In this document: positions 1-14,100 of the stretch, one piece after another
How the letters are laid out: every line of letters begins with the position of its first letter
How positions within the stretch are numbered: the stretch's first letter is position 1
NCBI GenBank assembly: GCA_013398275.1
Contig: VZSE01002468.1
Span: forward strand, 1,381,029-1,445,028
Source of the DNA: Promerops cafer
Lineage: Eukaryota > Chordata > Aves > Passeriformes > Nectariniidae
Direction of reading: 5' to 3'
Length of the DNA: 64,000 nucleotides
The notes under the pieces: generated by a model
The model's database searches: none
What the model saw: the letters and a program-made list of their open reading frames with translations, nothing else
What the model was told of the DNA's origin: nothing
Position numbers and translations under genes: made by a program

Positions 1-3000
1 GCTCCTTGCAGGGGGGAGGATCGTAAATTCCACAGGGCACCAGATAAACTGGAGGAGGTGAAAACACAAAGGGGCATTTGAAGCTTCAAATCCCTTCCCC
101 CCCACCCCATCCTCTGCCTCCTTCCTCCCACCTTTGCCATGCCAACACAACAGTAACGCTGACAGCCCTCTCCATCACCGCAGGGGACTGAAGGAGCTCT
201 GCTGCACCAGGTCCTGCTGCCCGCGGGCCGTGTCTCTCCTTAATCCCTGTTCCTCGGTCCTGTTCCTTAATCCCTTGGTCAGCAGGCGGGCAGCTTGAGC
301 AGCCTCTCACCTGGCAGAAACAGAAGAGGAGTGGTGATGGAGGGAAGGACAAGGCTGGAGGGAGGCAGCGGGAACGGAGGGTTGCAGCAGTGGGTGGGAT
401 GGAAAATCTGGAGCTGAACAGCAGGAAAAAATGGAGGTCCTGAGGTAAAAGCTGGAAGGGGAGAAAGGAGCACACAGACATGCTTGCAAAGGAAAGGCAG
501 CAGGTGGAAGCATGGAGGAAGGCCTGTCGATAGGAGCTAGTGTTGCACACATTTCCTAGCAAGTGGGAAAAGATGAGAGGTCACACAGAGGCTCTTTCCC
601 AGCACACACAGCTCCAGGCAGGTGCCTGGTAGCACTGATGCACTCAGCTAGCAACCAGCTTCACCTGGCACTGCTTGAACAGTTTTGGGACCAGGCCAAA
701 GATCAACAAAAGTAACACCCCCTTCATTTGGTGCAAACAGTGCCCACTTTGCCCAGCTCCAGCCCTGACTGTTTGTCTTCCCCATGGCAGGGTGGTGATC
801 AGTCACACAGTGGTCACCCAACTTGTTCTGCTGCTTTGGTTGGACAACACGGAACAGTTACAGGAGAGTTCCCATGAGGATGAAGACAAGGAAAACAAGG
901 CTGTATTTAAAAGTGTTACCAGTGTAATCATTTTGGAAGGGGGTTGGGAAGGGGAGGGAAGACAGCACTCAGAGCAGCAACAACCCAAGTATGAGTACAG
1001 TTACACTGCAAAGAAAGCTTATTTCACTTTTTCAAGGAAAGCCTATTTCACTTGGAAATTCCTGTAAACAACACCAACAAGTGTTCTGTGTGGAAAAGTA
1101 TGTATACAAGAGCCTAGAAATGCACCCAGGTCACTGTGGTATGGCAAACTCCTGCTCACCAGCTGCACGTTACCTGGGGTGGAACATCTGAGTCCACAAC
1201 ACATGTGGGGTCATTGCAGATAGACAAACAAGCTACAACCATTATTTATTGGTAGTTTGTTACCACACCTAGACAGTGTCTCTAAGCACTAAAAGGTGTG
1301 CTGTGCAAGGAAAATGAGGGAGGAGGCTAAATGCAACTTTGGGAATAGCATGCAACTGACAAACCTCTTTGGGGAAGACAGAATCTTCATTGTTTGTTTT
1401 TCATTGCATAGAGGAATAACTGCAGTAGCTGTGCAGAACAAGACATGTCCACATGTCTTCCCACTGCTGGGAGACTTCTTGGCTAGAGATTCCCAGGGCA
1501 GGTACAGCCACAGAAAGGGGACAAAGCCAGAGACACTACAACAGCAAGATTGACTGACTTCAGCCTGGTTCCTTATGCTCTTGGACTCACCTCCAAATTC
1601 TCCTTCATCCAGGAACATTAACCCCAAGCCCTCGCTGACTGCATCTATTTTTCAGCAGCGATGCACACTCAGGCTTGGAAAAACACCGGTCATTAATGGA
1701 TCCTGCACAGAAAGGGATCACTGGGTACTTGCAGCCCTTAGGCTGAAAAACACATTCCCCCAAATGAAGGGTAAAAGAATTTGCCTCTTTGTTTTAGGGA
1801 TTGTTCTCCCCAGCCCTAAGCACAAGCTGAATATTCATGAACCTCCTATATGAATTGGTTATCTTCTAAAAGCAAACACAAAGTCCCCATTCTGCATGAG
1901 GTGCCCAGGCACCGGACAAAGCCAAGTGTCTGCTCTAGCCGTGGGTTTCCCAGGGACTCTGTGTGCTGCTTTAAACCAGTTACTCTTGCCTATTAAAACA
2001 GGATCAAAAATGAACAAAGAGGAAAAGATCCTTCCAGAGCTGTTTGAGGCAGCTGCAGCTAGTTCAGACTTCTACATCTCTTGACCTAACATGACTCCCA
2101 GGCTGCCACATTGTCTGGATGGGAAGCCAGAAGGGGAGGTAACGTGATTTTTATTGTAAGAGCTGCTCACCAGTGCAGTCAGCCTAATTTATGTTAACAG
2201 TTCATGATGCTAAGTAGCTTGCCAGCATAGAGGTTCAGCTTCATGTCCGAGCTGTATTTGTGGTAGGAACAAATGGGTGTGTATGAGCACAGAACTGTGT
2301 AATGGCCCATTTGCAGGTGTTTGTGGTAAGGTGCACAGGGGAAATGGGCATTTGTGGGTGGGAGCACTCCTGAGCTTGTTGAGGATATCTGAGGATGGTT
2401 CGTTGGCTGTATAGATGATGGAGCTGACATGATGGCATTTAAGAACTGGGTATCACTTGGGAGACTGACCCAGGTCCAAGTGAGATGGCAGGAGTGTGAA
2501 AAATGGAAATGAAAAGGTGAGCACTTGCAAGTGTGTACACAAATACACAAGACATGTCTGCCGTCTGTGCTGGGTCTGTCAGCCATGAAGTTAGGAAGGT
2601 AACCTTTTTCACAGCAGCCTGTGTGGTGCATCTGCCTCCCAAAGGGAAGTGGTGAATGAATTTCTTGTTTTGCTTTGCTTCCATGTGCAGCTTTTGCTTT
2701 TCTTGTTAAACTCTAATTATCTTGACCACAAGGGGATTTTTTTCTCCCCCTGACCTATTGAGGTGGGGGGAATGAGAGTGGCTGAGTGGGCATCTGGCAG
2801 CTGGTCATGGTCAGCCCACCACTGTCCTGTCATTCAGGTGGCCTGCCTCCTTCCCAAGACCCTGTGTGCAGACAGTGGAGATTTTTAGAGACTTGTTAGG
2901 GATTTTTTAGATTCTTTGAAGGCTGGTAAGCAATTCAGAAGAGCTTGTGTGGGGAACTGCCTGGGGCTGGGCAATAGGAAGGAGTACCAGGGTCAGACTG

Positions 3001-6000
3001 ACCTTGTGTCTGAATGCCTGGGAACACAGCTGTCATTACTCCTGAAAATATCACCCAGTGCTATATCCCAGTACAGCAAGTGCCTCTGGGCTGGCCTTGC
3101 CAGACTGGGATTTCTGAATTGCCAGGGGCCACTGCCTCTCTGCACAGCAAGGCGAGTGGGGCTGCTGAGAGGGCGGCTTGGAGGTGCTGCTCTTGGCACG
3201 TGCTGAAGAGCAGACCTGGGGCATGTGGAGACCTCCATGGCAGCCTCCCTTGCCCACATCAGTGCAGCTCAGAGCACCAGCCACGTGTGTCCCTTTGCCT
3301 ATGCTCTGTGCTTCCCAGGACACCGGGGTGCCCAGGACTGTCTCTGCTACTGATTTCTTTCGAGCTCAGAGCAGCCAAGTCTCCTACAACCACCAAGGGG
3401 CAGAGGGGGGATGCCCTTGATCAGTCCCCATGGTGTATCTTCCACATCTTCTGTGCAAGTGGCAGAAAGACCCAAGTTCCCCAGAGGACAGTCCTGGCAG
3501 GTCTCACCAAAACTGGAGCTTTTCTGAACTACAAGTGATTAGTCTCCACTCACTTCCTTTTTCCAACCCCTAAGTGGAGTAAACCCTTACCCTCAGAAGA
3601 TGTTGAAGGACACCAGTGGGACTGATAGTTCCATGGGCCAGCTCCACACCCTGCAGAAGCAGCAGGCACAGGTGTGGTCCCAGCATGGTTTATGGGGCTC
3701 CTGGACACAAATCCCTTCTGCAGCATGAGACAGAACCTGGCACACGTGCACCTGGCATGCCCCAGTGTCTCTCCCATCTCCCCCAAGGGCTGCATATTTT
3801 TCTCACTGCCTGTGTACCTGCACCTTCTCCACCTCCAGGCCCACTATGCCACAAGACCTTGGCAGCCTCCTCTTTGCCCTGCCAGACTGACCACCTGCAG
3901 CCCCAGGAGAAGGAGCATGAAGAGAGGGGACCACAGTGGCTATTTCTCTCCCTGCACTTTGTATGCTTGTAGAGAGAGGTGGGCAGAAATCATGGTGTGC
4001 TGTTGTGTCCCCTCCTGGCTCCCTATTCTTGCACTTTTAACCTCTGACCTTCATCCTCTTTCTCTCGTGAATTGTTCCCATTTCTGTTGTTTTCCTTTAC
4101 GCCCTCTCCCCCCTCCAAGAGCCATATGTTTTAGTCAGGATCAGCTGACACCCAAACTGAGGGGTAGGGTTTTCCCCAGCAGTCCTTGGCTGGTGGCCAC
4201 ATAATTAAAAGCAGCAGGGGAGCAGCAGCAGGAACCCAATCTGGCATTAATGAGAGCGAGAGGTTGGTGCGTGAGGGGCTGAGCTGCAGGAGCCCGGCCA
4301 AGCAGTGGCACAACAAATGGCACCGTGTGTGCAGGGCTCTGTGTTAGCATAACATGCATCTCCATTACACCTGGGCTGCTCAGCCTCCCAGCTTTGCCCT
4401 GTCCTAATCATCCCTCTTGCATAAGCAAATGGTAAAGACTGGAATCTACTTGTCTGCTGCAGAAAAAAAGGAGATGTCTGACATTTCTACTTTAGTAGAA
4501 TTTTAGTGTTTCTGTCTTGCCCATCTCCAGAGCTATGGGGATCCTGATGGGGCTGGTCAGGCTAAGTGATGTGGGACTAGGCAGGGTGGAAGAGGACAAT
4601 CTCGATTCTCTTCACTGGGAGCCTGCTTCCCCCAGCAGGTAGTGAAGCTAGCAATGTGTCCACAGGCAGGGAGGACCAGGCAGGATACAAAGAGTTGTTA
4701 GGCTTTGCTGGCATCACTGCATGGATCTGAGCACTGCTTGGATTTGTGGGATGCAGTTGCTTTGGGCCTTACTGCCCTTCAGACCCCCAAACCCTTGTCC
4801 TTTCTTCATGCAGACTGATTACAGGCTGCCAGCTTTAAAATTCTCTTGGCTGGCCACTGTCTCACAAAGTCTGTGTTAAGAAACTCCTTCTCAATGTAGC
4901 TCACTGCTACATTGTACAGCAAAACATGAGGGGCTTTACAGCAACTACCAGTTGTAGTTTATTTCAGCTCCTCCATGTACAACACAGCAGGGGCTTGCTG
5001 ACACAGCTCAAAGACCCAGAAGATCTTTGCAAAGATCCTGCTTTTGCACAGCCTTAACTGGTAGCAGATGCAGCGAAGGTCCTGAAGTCCCTGATGTGAA
5101 TGTGATCAGATGTAATTATATAGTTTAGCTTTTACTATACCCCTACACACAGCAGTGGTCTCAAACTGGAAGTTTGGAGGCAGTCCATAACCTTTGTGCA
5201 ATCTTGGGAATTGATTGCAGTCTGAGGAAGCTGCAGTTGATGCAGGCCAGAGACATCAAAACAGGGTATTGCCCACAACGAGCAATCTTTGCATGGTATT
5301 AGCTAAGGAATGACATGTCATAGGTGGTCATATCCATCATCTGTTTAGCTACACCACATAATTCACACAGTCACAGAAGTTACGTCCCTAAAATTTCCCA
5401 AGTGGACAATCCTCATCATGGTTTTCTGACATCCACATAATCCAACATTTTCATGCTGCCCAAAGCAGCTAAGCAAGCACCAAACTTTCAATATAAGAAA
5501 CCCTTTGAACAAAAGCAGCACCTTAAAGGATAGGTCACCATCCAAGAGTTTCTCAGCCTTTTCTGGAATAAGGGAATGCATGAGCAGTTTCTGCTCTTTT
5601 AGAATATGAATTCAGAAGGAATTCTGCCAGGAGTGTCAAAATTCCTCATTTGGAGCTGGGAACCTAACAAGACAGGCAGTGTTTGGTCTGTGTGCATCAG
5701 GACAGTTTGTAGCAGCATCTGCATTTCTGCAGTAGAGGTGTAACTCATGAGATGTGGATTTTTCCACCCCATGTAGAAAGCAAACCCATCGCAGGAGTTT
5801 CCACAGACCCTATCTCTTTGCACAGATCTTCACTGGAAAACTCCCATCTCAGGGCAGGAATTCTGAGTTGTGCCCTCAGCAGAAGGGATATACGAGCATT
5901 TATGATTTTGAGGATGTTTCCTTTGCATGCAGCCTGAGTGGGGACCCGTGAGGTTGACTTGGCCACATCTCCAAGGTCAGTGACAGAGGTGCTCAGGGGA

Positions 6001-9000
6001 TGGAGGTGAAGCTGTTCAGTGCTGAGCACAGTAATGCCAAGCTGCCAGAGGCACTGCTGTGCTGGTTGGTGAGGCCATGGCGTGGCCCCCACATCAGCAA
6101 ACAACCAAAAACTGCCACTGGGAGATGGCACCCAGCCACCAGCATGAAGTGCACCCTGGTCTGCAGCACACACTTGCCAGGGTTGTGAAAACTGCTCACC
6201 TGCTCTCGAAAGCCTCTATGAGCACATTCACTGGGGTGAATCACAAAGTTCTCCTGTGCAATGACTGTATGCCAGCAAAAGCCCCAGTGCAGGGGCCTCA
6301 TACTGGCTTTGTAGAGCCTTCCACAGGCGGAACTTCCCCAGCACCTAAAAATGCCCTGGGCTTCAGCTCTAAGGAGAGCTGTTGAAATGTTACCTGCAAA
6401 CATGATTTTGTCTTGCTGAATACAGCAAGACAATATTGCACTCCACTGCAATATTGTTGGGGTGACCTGGGTTTTAAGTGTAAGAGGGGTAGACAATAAC
6501 AATAAAGACAGGAAGTGTGCCTGTGCAATAGGTTAGATATGGAACAATGTCCTGTCATAAACAGAGTTTGGCCTCATCTACACGGAAAGGACCAGCCTAA
6601 GTTTACCATATCACAGCTTTGCGGAAATCATGGACCAAATCCTGACATTTTGCTGGCTTCAAGAGTAGTGCTAACTCAGAAAATAGTTAAATGCAGTTCT
6701 AGTTCTCTCTGGATGAAAAGGATTTATTTTCCAGTTCCGCAAGGGGAATACTGTACCCGGTTGCTTCAGGGCTATTTGCACACGTATTTGCAACAGGGAC
6801 GGGACTTTGGCAGGCCAAGGAGTAGGAGGCAAGAACAAGCCATGAACTGCATCTGTGAGGCCACAACAACAGATGGGGCTGGAGGAAAACCATCCAAATG
6901 AAAATTGTCCATGGGTGAAGCAAAGACCAGCTTGCAAAAACCTGCCTCTGAACTTGCCCACGCAGAATGGGTGTTTGGGTCTCGGTCCAAGCCTTCCTGG
7001 AAGCTCAGTGGTGTAAGAGGTTAAGAGATCCCAGGGTATCAGCAGAGGTTTCAGACCAGGTAACAGAGTCCAAATCCAGCAGCTCCTTTGTCCAGTGATT
7101 CATAAGGATGAGGGCAGTTTTGCAGAATCACAGCTCCAGGCCTTTGGATGGTTTGAAGAAGGCACCTCAGTGCTGATGCATGTGAACTGCTCTCAGCTGA
7201 GCTCTGTGAGTAGAGAGCATGGATGGCATTTGACCAATTCTGGTTTTATCCACTCCCTCTGTATCACCACCATCACAGACACTGAAGGAGTTGCACAAAG
7301 GGTTGCTCAGCTGCCTCCCCCACTCTGACTGTAGTGGGAGGTAAGAAAGCTTGGCCTGTGTTTTCATCCAACCTGGAGGAGACTGTGAGGAGCCACTGCA
7401 ACAGGCTTCAATCAGGTGAAAGGTCACTGCAAAAGGCAAGGCGAAAAAAAAGAAACTGTTTTTTCCCACTGGGGAAAAACCAAGTTCAGGTGCCTTAAAC
7501 ACACTAAGAAGACCCACATCAATACCATTAACATTCTCTAAATAATAAGGTGAGTGAATCACTTCCTGAGTAGGCTGGAGGGTTGTAGGGCTGTTAAATA
7601 CATGTCAAAAAACATCTGTCAGGCATGGGCTAGGTTTAGTTAATCCTGCCTTGGAGAGGAGGATGAGTTAGCTGATCCCAAGGTCTTATTCTGTGTTCAG
7701 TGATTTCCCCATTCCTCATGGTACTGAGGAACCAAATACAGCTATTAAAATCTTTGTAAGATCCCTGTTGGTTGTGTTTCTTCCATTAAAAAACCCAACA
7801 ACAACAACAAAACAAAAACTCAGAAAAAAACCAACAGACTCACCCATGGTTTATTTAGGAAGGAAATAGATATTCAGGGAAGGAAAACATCCTCTATTTA
7901 TTCTGTAGTCAATTCTTAAGGGAGGACTGTGAGAGGAACCAGGTCCTGCAGTGCTTTCTAAATGCAGGCAAAACTTGTCCTGTGGGAACAAAAAGATAAA
8001 CCACAGCCAGCACAGCAATCTCTCCTGTAAGTGCCTCCAGTTTCTTGGACTTGGTGGCTTTCAACTTCTCTGATGATAGATCTTCCCATGGTTTTCCTCC
8101 CTTTGAAGACTCAGGCCCAATACAGTGAATTTAAAGTGGCCAGCAAAAGGCTTGCTCTCCTTAATTACCTTTCAGAATAGAGGGTCTCCAGGCCACAGGT
8201 CAAAGGGCTCTTTGCCAAAGAGAATTCAGAGTTGGGCTCTTCAAAACCAAGTGCAAGGGATCAGGCATCTGAACATGGTCTTGCCTGGGGCTCTGCACCG
8301 GGTTATGCTCCCAGGGAGCATTTTGTATTTCAGAGCTCTTCTTTGGGACAGACCTAAAAACAAGCAGTTCAGTGTCAAGGGGGCTGTGCACAGGCAGAGG
8401 GGAAAAAAAAGTCCTTTTGATTAAGTGTCAGACTGGCCTATAACCCCCCTGGGGCTTGTCAGCAACCTCATCACAGGCTGCCCTGCCATTTCTCACGCAC
8501 TCAGGGAAGTAGCTGGGCCTTTGCTCAGACACGGGACATGGTGTCTTCTTAGGCTGTTTGCAACCCTCACAAAGTTCCCTGACACACACGTCTCAGGACA
8601 GTGACACTGCACAGCTTTTGTGGCAGGGCGGGAGCCGTGTGGAAGTTACATGAGTGCCTCACTGCTGCACTTCCTGGGGGCTGCCAGGAGTTTCTCTTTC
8701 AGTTCATGCCCCGGAGGGCTGGAACACAACATATTGCAGCACGGAGCATTGTCAGCAGAGACTGAAATGGGTTGTGCTTGGCAAGCACAGTGGAAAGGAA
8801 AAAGAGGGTGACCTGGGAGGATTGCTGTTCTCACTTCGTTTTTCCATTACATCTGCTGTTTTTTTTTTTTTTTTTTTTAAATTTTTTTTTCTATCAAACC
8901 CAAAGAGAGAAGCAGAACAGAAACAAAATATAAATGGATTCTCTCACTGTACGTGCTACAGCAGGGGAGCATTGTTGAAAAGACGAAAGCAAGAAGGTCT

Positions 9001-10660
9001 GGGTTATAGTCTCCATCCTTACACTCACCTCCTTCTCTGTCTTTTCCCTCCCTGTCTTGCCTTCTCTCCAGCATCCCACCACCACTGCCTCTCAGGGTGC
9101 TGAGCAGATGCTTGTGCTTGTGCTTTGACAGGGTACCAAGGAATTATATCACTCACAGGCTGGCCCTGAAGAGACATTTTTGAAAGCACCTCAGCTCTCC
9201 CCACAGCGTATTTTCAACAGATACAATGGCTCAAATACGACAGCAATTGAAGGTGACAAGAATATCATTGTCATCTTAGCTGCTGGGAGCAGCCTCTGGC
9301 TGCTCAGAGAGGCTGAGTGTCCTGGTGAAGTATTGACCTCAAAGCTCAAACTGTATAGAAGATGCTGGCCTCCTGCAGCACCACCTCCAAACCATCTCTG
9401 GCTGGAGATGAATCTCTTTGGCATCTCCCTCCCCTAGAGAAACCTGGCCCTTGCCACCCGGTCCAACATAGCCCCTCTTCTGGCTGAACACCCAAGGAGC
9501 GAGTGGTCCAAGCAGGTCCTGTCCTGCAAAGGACCTGACATGGGGAAGGGTTGTTGTGCCACCCTCTGGGCTGCACCCTACCTCCCAAGGCAAAGCACGC
9601 AGTGTTGGGCTCAGGGACACCATGTGTCCCTCAGGAAATCTGCTTCACCCTTCCCTACTGGCATGTCTCCCGCACCACCTGCCTCTATCCATCCCCGGGC
9701 AGCGGGAGAGCCAGAGGACAGGGCTTATCCGTGCTCCACACCAACAGTCTGGCAACTTCAATTGCCCATTTCCATGACAGCGTCACGGGCTGCAGAGAAA
9801 GGTTTACAGAGGGCACAATGCCAGGAAAGTCCCTGGAGAAGGTCTACGTAGAGAAGATTCCCTTTTAAACCACAAGCTCACCCACAGGACCCATGACAAC
9901 TGATCTGTCCTAGAACTGAATACAGGGAAAAGGTATTTATTTTTATGCATTTGACTGGCAATGAGCACAAGGTAGACCCCTGAACTTGGCTCCTCCTTCA
10001 CTGGCAGTGGCTGAGGGAATCACAGCTCCCAAAGCCTGAGGCTTAGCAATCATGTGCTTGCTTGCAAAAAAAGTTTTGGAGCCGGAGGACCCTTTTTTAC
10101 TCAGAGCTGGAAACAGAAAAGCCGACATTTATTCACTCCACAGCATGTCCCTGTGAACCATAGGTACCATGAACTGCCGTGAATCCAGATAGCAGCCAAA
10201 AGCAGGCTCCCAAAGTTAGGACACTCTTCCTAATGCCAGGGAGGAGGCTGTGTGTACACCCTGCCTCTGAGTGTAGCCTCAGGCGAGGCACTGCCTTGGT
10301 TGCCTGCACCTCAAACCTGCTAAAAGTAACCTTTCCTGGTCTTGCTTTAACTCTCCAAGAATGTGAATTCCTCTGCAAGCCCAGCACGTACTAGTGTCCA
10401 CATTTAGCTGGCCAAGTAGACCCTCTGGAGCTGTGGCCTGGGCCCTTTAATTGCTGCTCCTGTATTTCAAATGGCTCTTGCAAACCTCCTGTAACCTGAG
10501 CAGACAAAATTGGTGCTGGCACTGGAGAGCAGTTATGCAATATGCAGGAGGTAAAACCCTCCTGGCAGGGGCACGTGAAAGGAGGTACAAGTGGGAGGCT
10601 CCAGTTGCTGAGGTGAACACCATGGCCCACGAGAAGACTGGGAGAGAGGAGATATACGTG
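1..10660. other. Non-coding, moderately GC-rich stretch with no recognised gene
   Basis: No reading frame in either strand shows a recognisable domain or a convincing exon with both splice borders. The open frames here are short, rich in Pro, Ser, Cys and Trp, and overlap one another in several frames, which is the usual look of random frames in GC-rich non-coding DNA. The only notable content is simple sequence: a 20-base T run at 8,859-8,878 followed by a nine-base T run at 8,882-8,890, and an A/AAC-rich tract near 7,787-7,835. It may be intergenic DNA or an intron of a gene lying outside the window. Confidence 0.6.
8859..8890. repeat. Poly(T) tract
   Basis: Twenty consecutive T residues, then AAA, then nine T. 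It could be the poly(A) tail of a minus-strand retroposed sequence or a simple homopolymer. No recognisable retrocopy lies beside it. Confidence 0.85.
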
Positions 10661-10722
10661 TCATAGAATCATAGACTGGTTTGGATTGGAAGGGACCTTA
10701 AAGATCACCTAGTTCCAACCCC
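10661..10722 (-). mobile_element. CR1 LINE 3' end fragment
   Basis: The stretch opens with TCATAGAATCATAGACTGG and continues with the GGAAGGGACCTTAAAGATCA block, which is the reverse complement of the conserved 3' terminus of bird CR1 non-LTR retrotransposons. About 60 bp remain. CR1 copies are usually 5'-truncated and end in short ATTCTATGAT repeats without a long poly(A), which fits. The fragment is non-coding and sits alone. Confidence 0.9.
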
Positions 10723-11080
10723 CACTCCAGAGACTGTCTCCCTCCTTGCTGTTGTTCTCCCAGACCATCTCTGCCATGAAGGGTGGATGGATCTGGACAA
10801 CAAGGTGAAGACACTGCTGGAAAAAGCAGCAGTCTGAATCTGAAAAGCCAATAGACAGGAGGCCTGTGCAGATACTGTTCACCCTTGTGAACATGTTTCA
10901 AGTGTCACCTTTTTGTGTTCAAAGATGTCAAGTCAGCCACATGTTCACTGACTTGTATCTTGTCTTCCCTCTCCCAATGCTACCCTGGGGCATGCAAACG
11001 CAGGAGGCTCCTGAGGCAGAGCTGGGAAGGTGCTGGGCACCCTCACAGGGTGCAGCCCGCCACCTGTTGCCTTGGTAAGT

Positions 11081-11140
11081 GTGCCATGCCATTCCATGCC
11101 GTGCTGTGCCATGCCATTCCATGCCGTGCCGTGCCGTGCC
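11081..11140 (+). repeat. Tandem pentamer array, 12 units of RTGCC type
   Basis: Exactly twelve consecutive five-base units can be read: GTGCC, ATGCC, ATTCC, ATGCC, GTGCT, GTGCC, ATGCC, ATTCC, ATGCC, then three GTGCC. The variants ATGCC, ATTCC, ATGCC recur in the same order, so a higher-order unit of about 25 bases has been duplicated on top of the pentamer. It is non-coding as far as can be seen. Confidence 0.9.
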
Positions 11141-14100
11141 TGGCTCCTCAGCCAGCCGGGCCCTGCTGCTCCCAAGGGCAGGGTTTGGCTGAGGCAGACT
11201 GGCTCTGGCACGTGTGAGCAGCAGGGCATGGATCCTGTTTCCTTGGCATGTGCTGCGCTATGTGGTGGGGCTGTACGGGCTCGAGCCATCCTGTCTCCTC
11301 AGGTGAAGTCTGAGGCTGATCCCACCCCTACTGCTGGGGCAGCTGCTCCAACCTGTAAAGGCAGGATTTTGCCCACAGCGTGTTTTTCTCCAGCCATGCA
11401 AATTAATTTGGAATTAACCAAGAAGTGGGATCTAACCAGTGCTCTGCACCTCCTACCTGTGTTGGAGTTGCTGGTATTCCTGTCCTCCTTTTCTCCCTGC
11501 TGAAAGCCCCCAAGCTGCCAGCCCCATGGAGCTGCCCTTCCACCCTCAGCCAAAGAAACCTGGCTTCCAACGCTGCCAGTTCAGCTGTGAACAAATGTCC
11601 ACCAGTTTCTTGCTGCCTTCTCCTGCATGAGCCATGCAAAATATTTGGATTTTGGCTGCAGAAGGTCTTGCACCCTGCTCCTTTCTAACCCTTGCAAAGA
11701 AGCTGCCTTGCTTTCCCCTGCCTGATTAAGCACATTCCTTCCTCTCTCCCTTCTTGGCTCTGCCCTGCAGCAATTTGCAAAGCATTTTTGTGGCATCCAA
11801 GACCTGGAGACAAATTCATGAGCTGTGGAGATGTGGTTTCTGTCATGTGCTCTCAGCTCTGAGTCCTGGCTGGGGTGCACCACCCCCCTAGTGCAGGGGT
11901 GGTGGGTCCACAAGCATGAGGGCACCCACTGTGCTCCTTTCCTGAGGGTCCAGGGGTACTTAATGTTTCACAGCTGTCTCTTTCTAAGTGAAATCAAATT
12001 GCTCACTGTGAGCTGATTGGGAGAACACTGTCTGTGAATTCTCTCCCAGGTTCCTGACTCTCAAAATAATAATAATTATGTGGCCTGGAAAAAAATTATT
12101 GTTAACCATAAGCCTGGGAACTGCTTCTATTATTCAGCTTTATGGGAATCCATACAGCTCCCATGGAAGGGGATTATTTACCTAGGCCCTGAGAAAAAGT
12201 GGAGGAGCCTGCATGCTCCTTCTGGCTATTGTGCTGCCAAATCCCACGGCAAGGCGTCCGGAGAGCGGTTTCCTCAAGCTGTCATTAATCCTTGGGCTTG
12301 GTGACCTCAGCACACGGCATCCTTTGGGTCACCGGCTGCTGGGAAGCCAGGCTATTGTTTCAGGGCTTTTGTCCCAGACAGAGGAGCTGAGGAACCAGGC
12401 TTTTCAGGTGTCCCCATCACAAAGTGACTAGCTTGAAGCCTGGCACTTGCTCAGGCCTTTCCTAGCCCTGCTGCTGGGAAGTCAGCTGGGTTTGGACCCA
12501 TTTTGATGAGGCCAAAGGAAGGAGTGGCCCTGGGATGTCCCTGTGCTCACCCTGCATGAGGGAGCTTCCCTGCACACCTGTGGCTGCAAGGGGATGGCTC
12601 CACCACAGCCCCCATGGGTAGGGTGGAAAATCCAGGACTCCCAGCTTCCTCCTGGTCCCTAACTCCCAGCCTGATCTTCTAATCCCTGCAGGGCAGAAGC
12701 AGGAAGGCCCAGTGTCAATTCAGTGCATGAATTGGAGCAAAGGAAATGTTCCCTTTCTCTAAGAGCTAAAAGAAGTCTTGCACAGAGTCTTTCTAATAGG
12801 GATGTTGCCCATGACATGTATGTGCACAAATGTGTGTGGAAGGAATTGTGGCACGGAGGGAAACACAAACAAGCCCTTCATTCTTGCTATGGGTTTACAG
12901 AGCCCTTTGTGGTTCTTTTTATGGTGACAACCTTAGAGGAGGAAAACAGAAATGTGTGCTTTCCAAGCCAGGGTTCAAAAGGGGTTTATAGCTCTGATGG
13001 GAAAGTCTCTGTTCAAGGTTGCGTCTGCTCAGCACAAACTACACTTTCGAGACAGCTCAGAAGGAAGCGAGCTGTGATTTCTTCCCCACTGATGCTGGCA
13101 GGCAGTGCACTGGTAAACTTGGAAAGAGCTGCCTTTTCTTTCTCTAGGTGAGGCATATAGCAATGCCTTCATGTGGGCATTGCTCCCCACTCCTGTCCCG
13201 CTCAGGGCTTCAGGAAAGCCCCAGAGCAAAACAGCCAGCCCCCACTGCCACCACATTGTGACTAGAAGCTTTTCTCTCTGGCTTGCAGCTGGAGCTCCTG
13301 CCCTCTTCAGGGGTGTTGTGTGCCACCACAGTTTTTCCAGTGGCAGCAATATTATTTCGATGTTGCAATCACTACTTTTTGGGAACTCATTACTTTGAGA
13401 GGTGCTGCTGATGGATTAGGACAGGAATGAGAAAGTCACTTTTTACAGCAGCTCAGCAGTGACACCAGAAGTGCATCCAGGATCTGAAGAAGGTCTGTCT
13501 GATGGCCCCCATAAGCAGAGCCATGCTACTGTCCCCCCAGTGCCACCTGGACAAGGGACACAGGGAGAGTCTGTGGGTCTTCCCAACCCCCACAGCATGG
13601 GGCTGCCTCAGAGACCCCTGAGCTGGTGCATCTCATGGCCCCGTGTGCAGCGCTGGGCCGGGGCTGGGGGCACACCGGTGTGGCTCCATGCCTGGGCTCC
13701 CAGCCCGCACCTCCAGTGTGGAGGTGCAGGGACCCAGCTGTGCAGCTGGCCCAGGCAGCCTCCATGCCTTGCAGGGGTCACAAAGCACCAGCGTGGTCCA
13801 AAGGGCCTGCCCAAGGTTCCCCTGGGAGTCTGCAGCAGAGCAGAGGTCTGAGCTCTGTGTGACCCAGCCAGTGCCTGATGGAAGCAGAGCCACCCTAGTC
13901 CCTGCATCAGCCTTCACAGTGCGTGGGGGAGTGGGGTGACGCTGCTCTCAGGCATCAGTCCCTCCATCTTCTCCGGATTTTGCCCAGTGAGGGGCATGCA
14001 GGGGCACGGAGGGACACCCTTCCCCTCCCCTGTGCTCAGCGGATGCGGACCGCGGTGGCAGCCGGACAGAGCTGCTTTCTCCAGCACAGTGCTGCCATTG

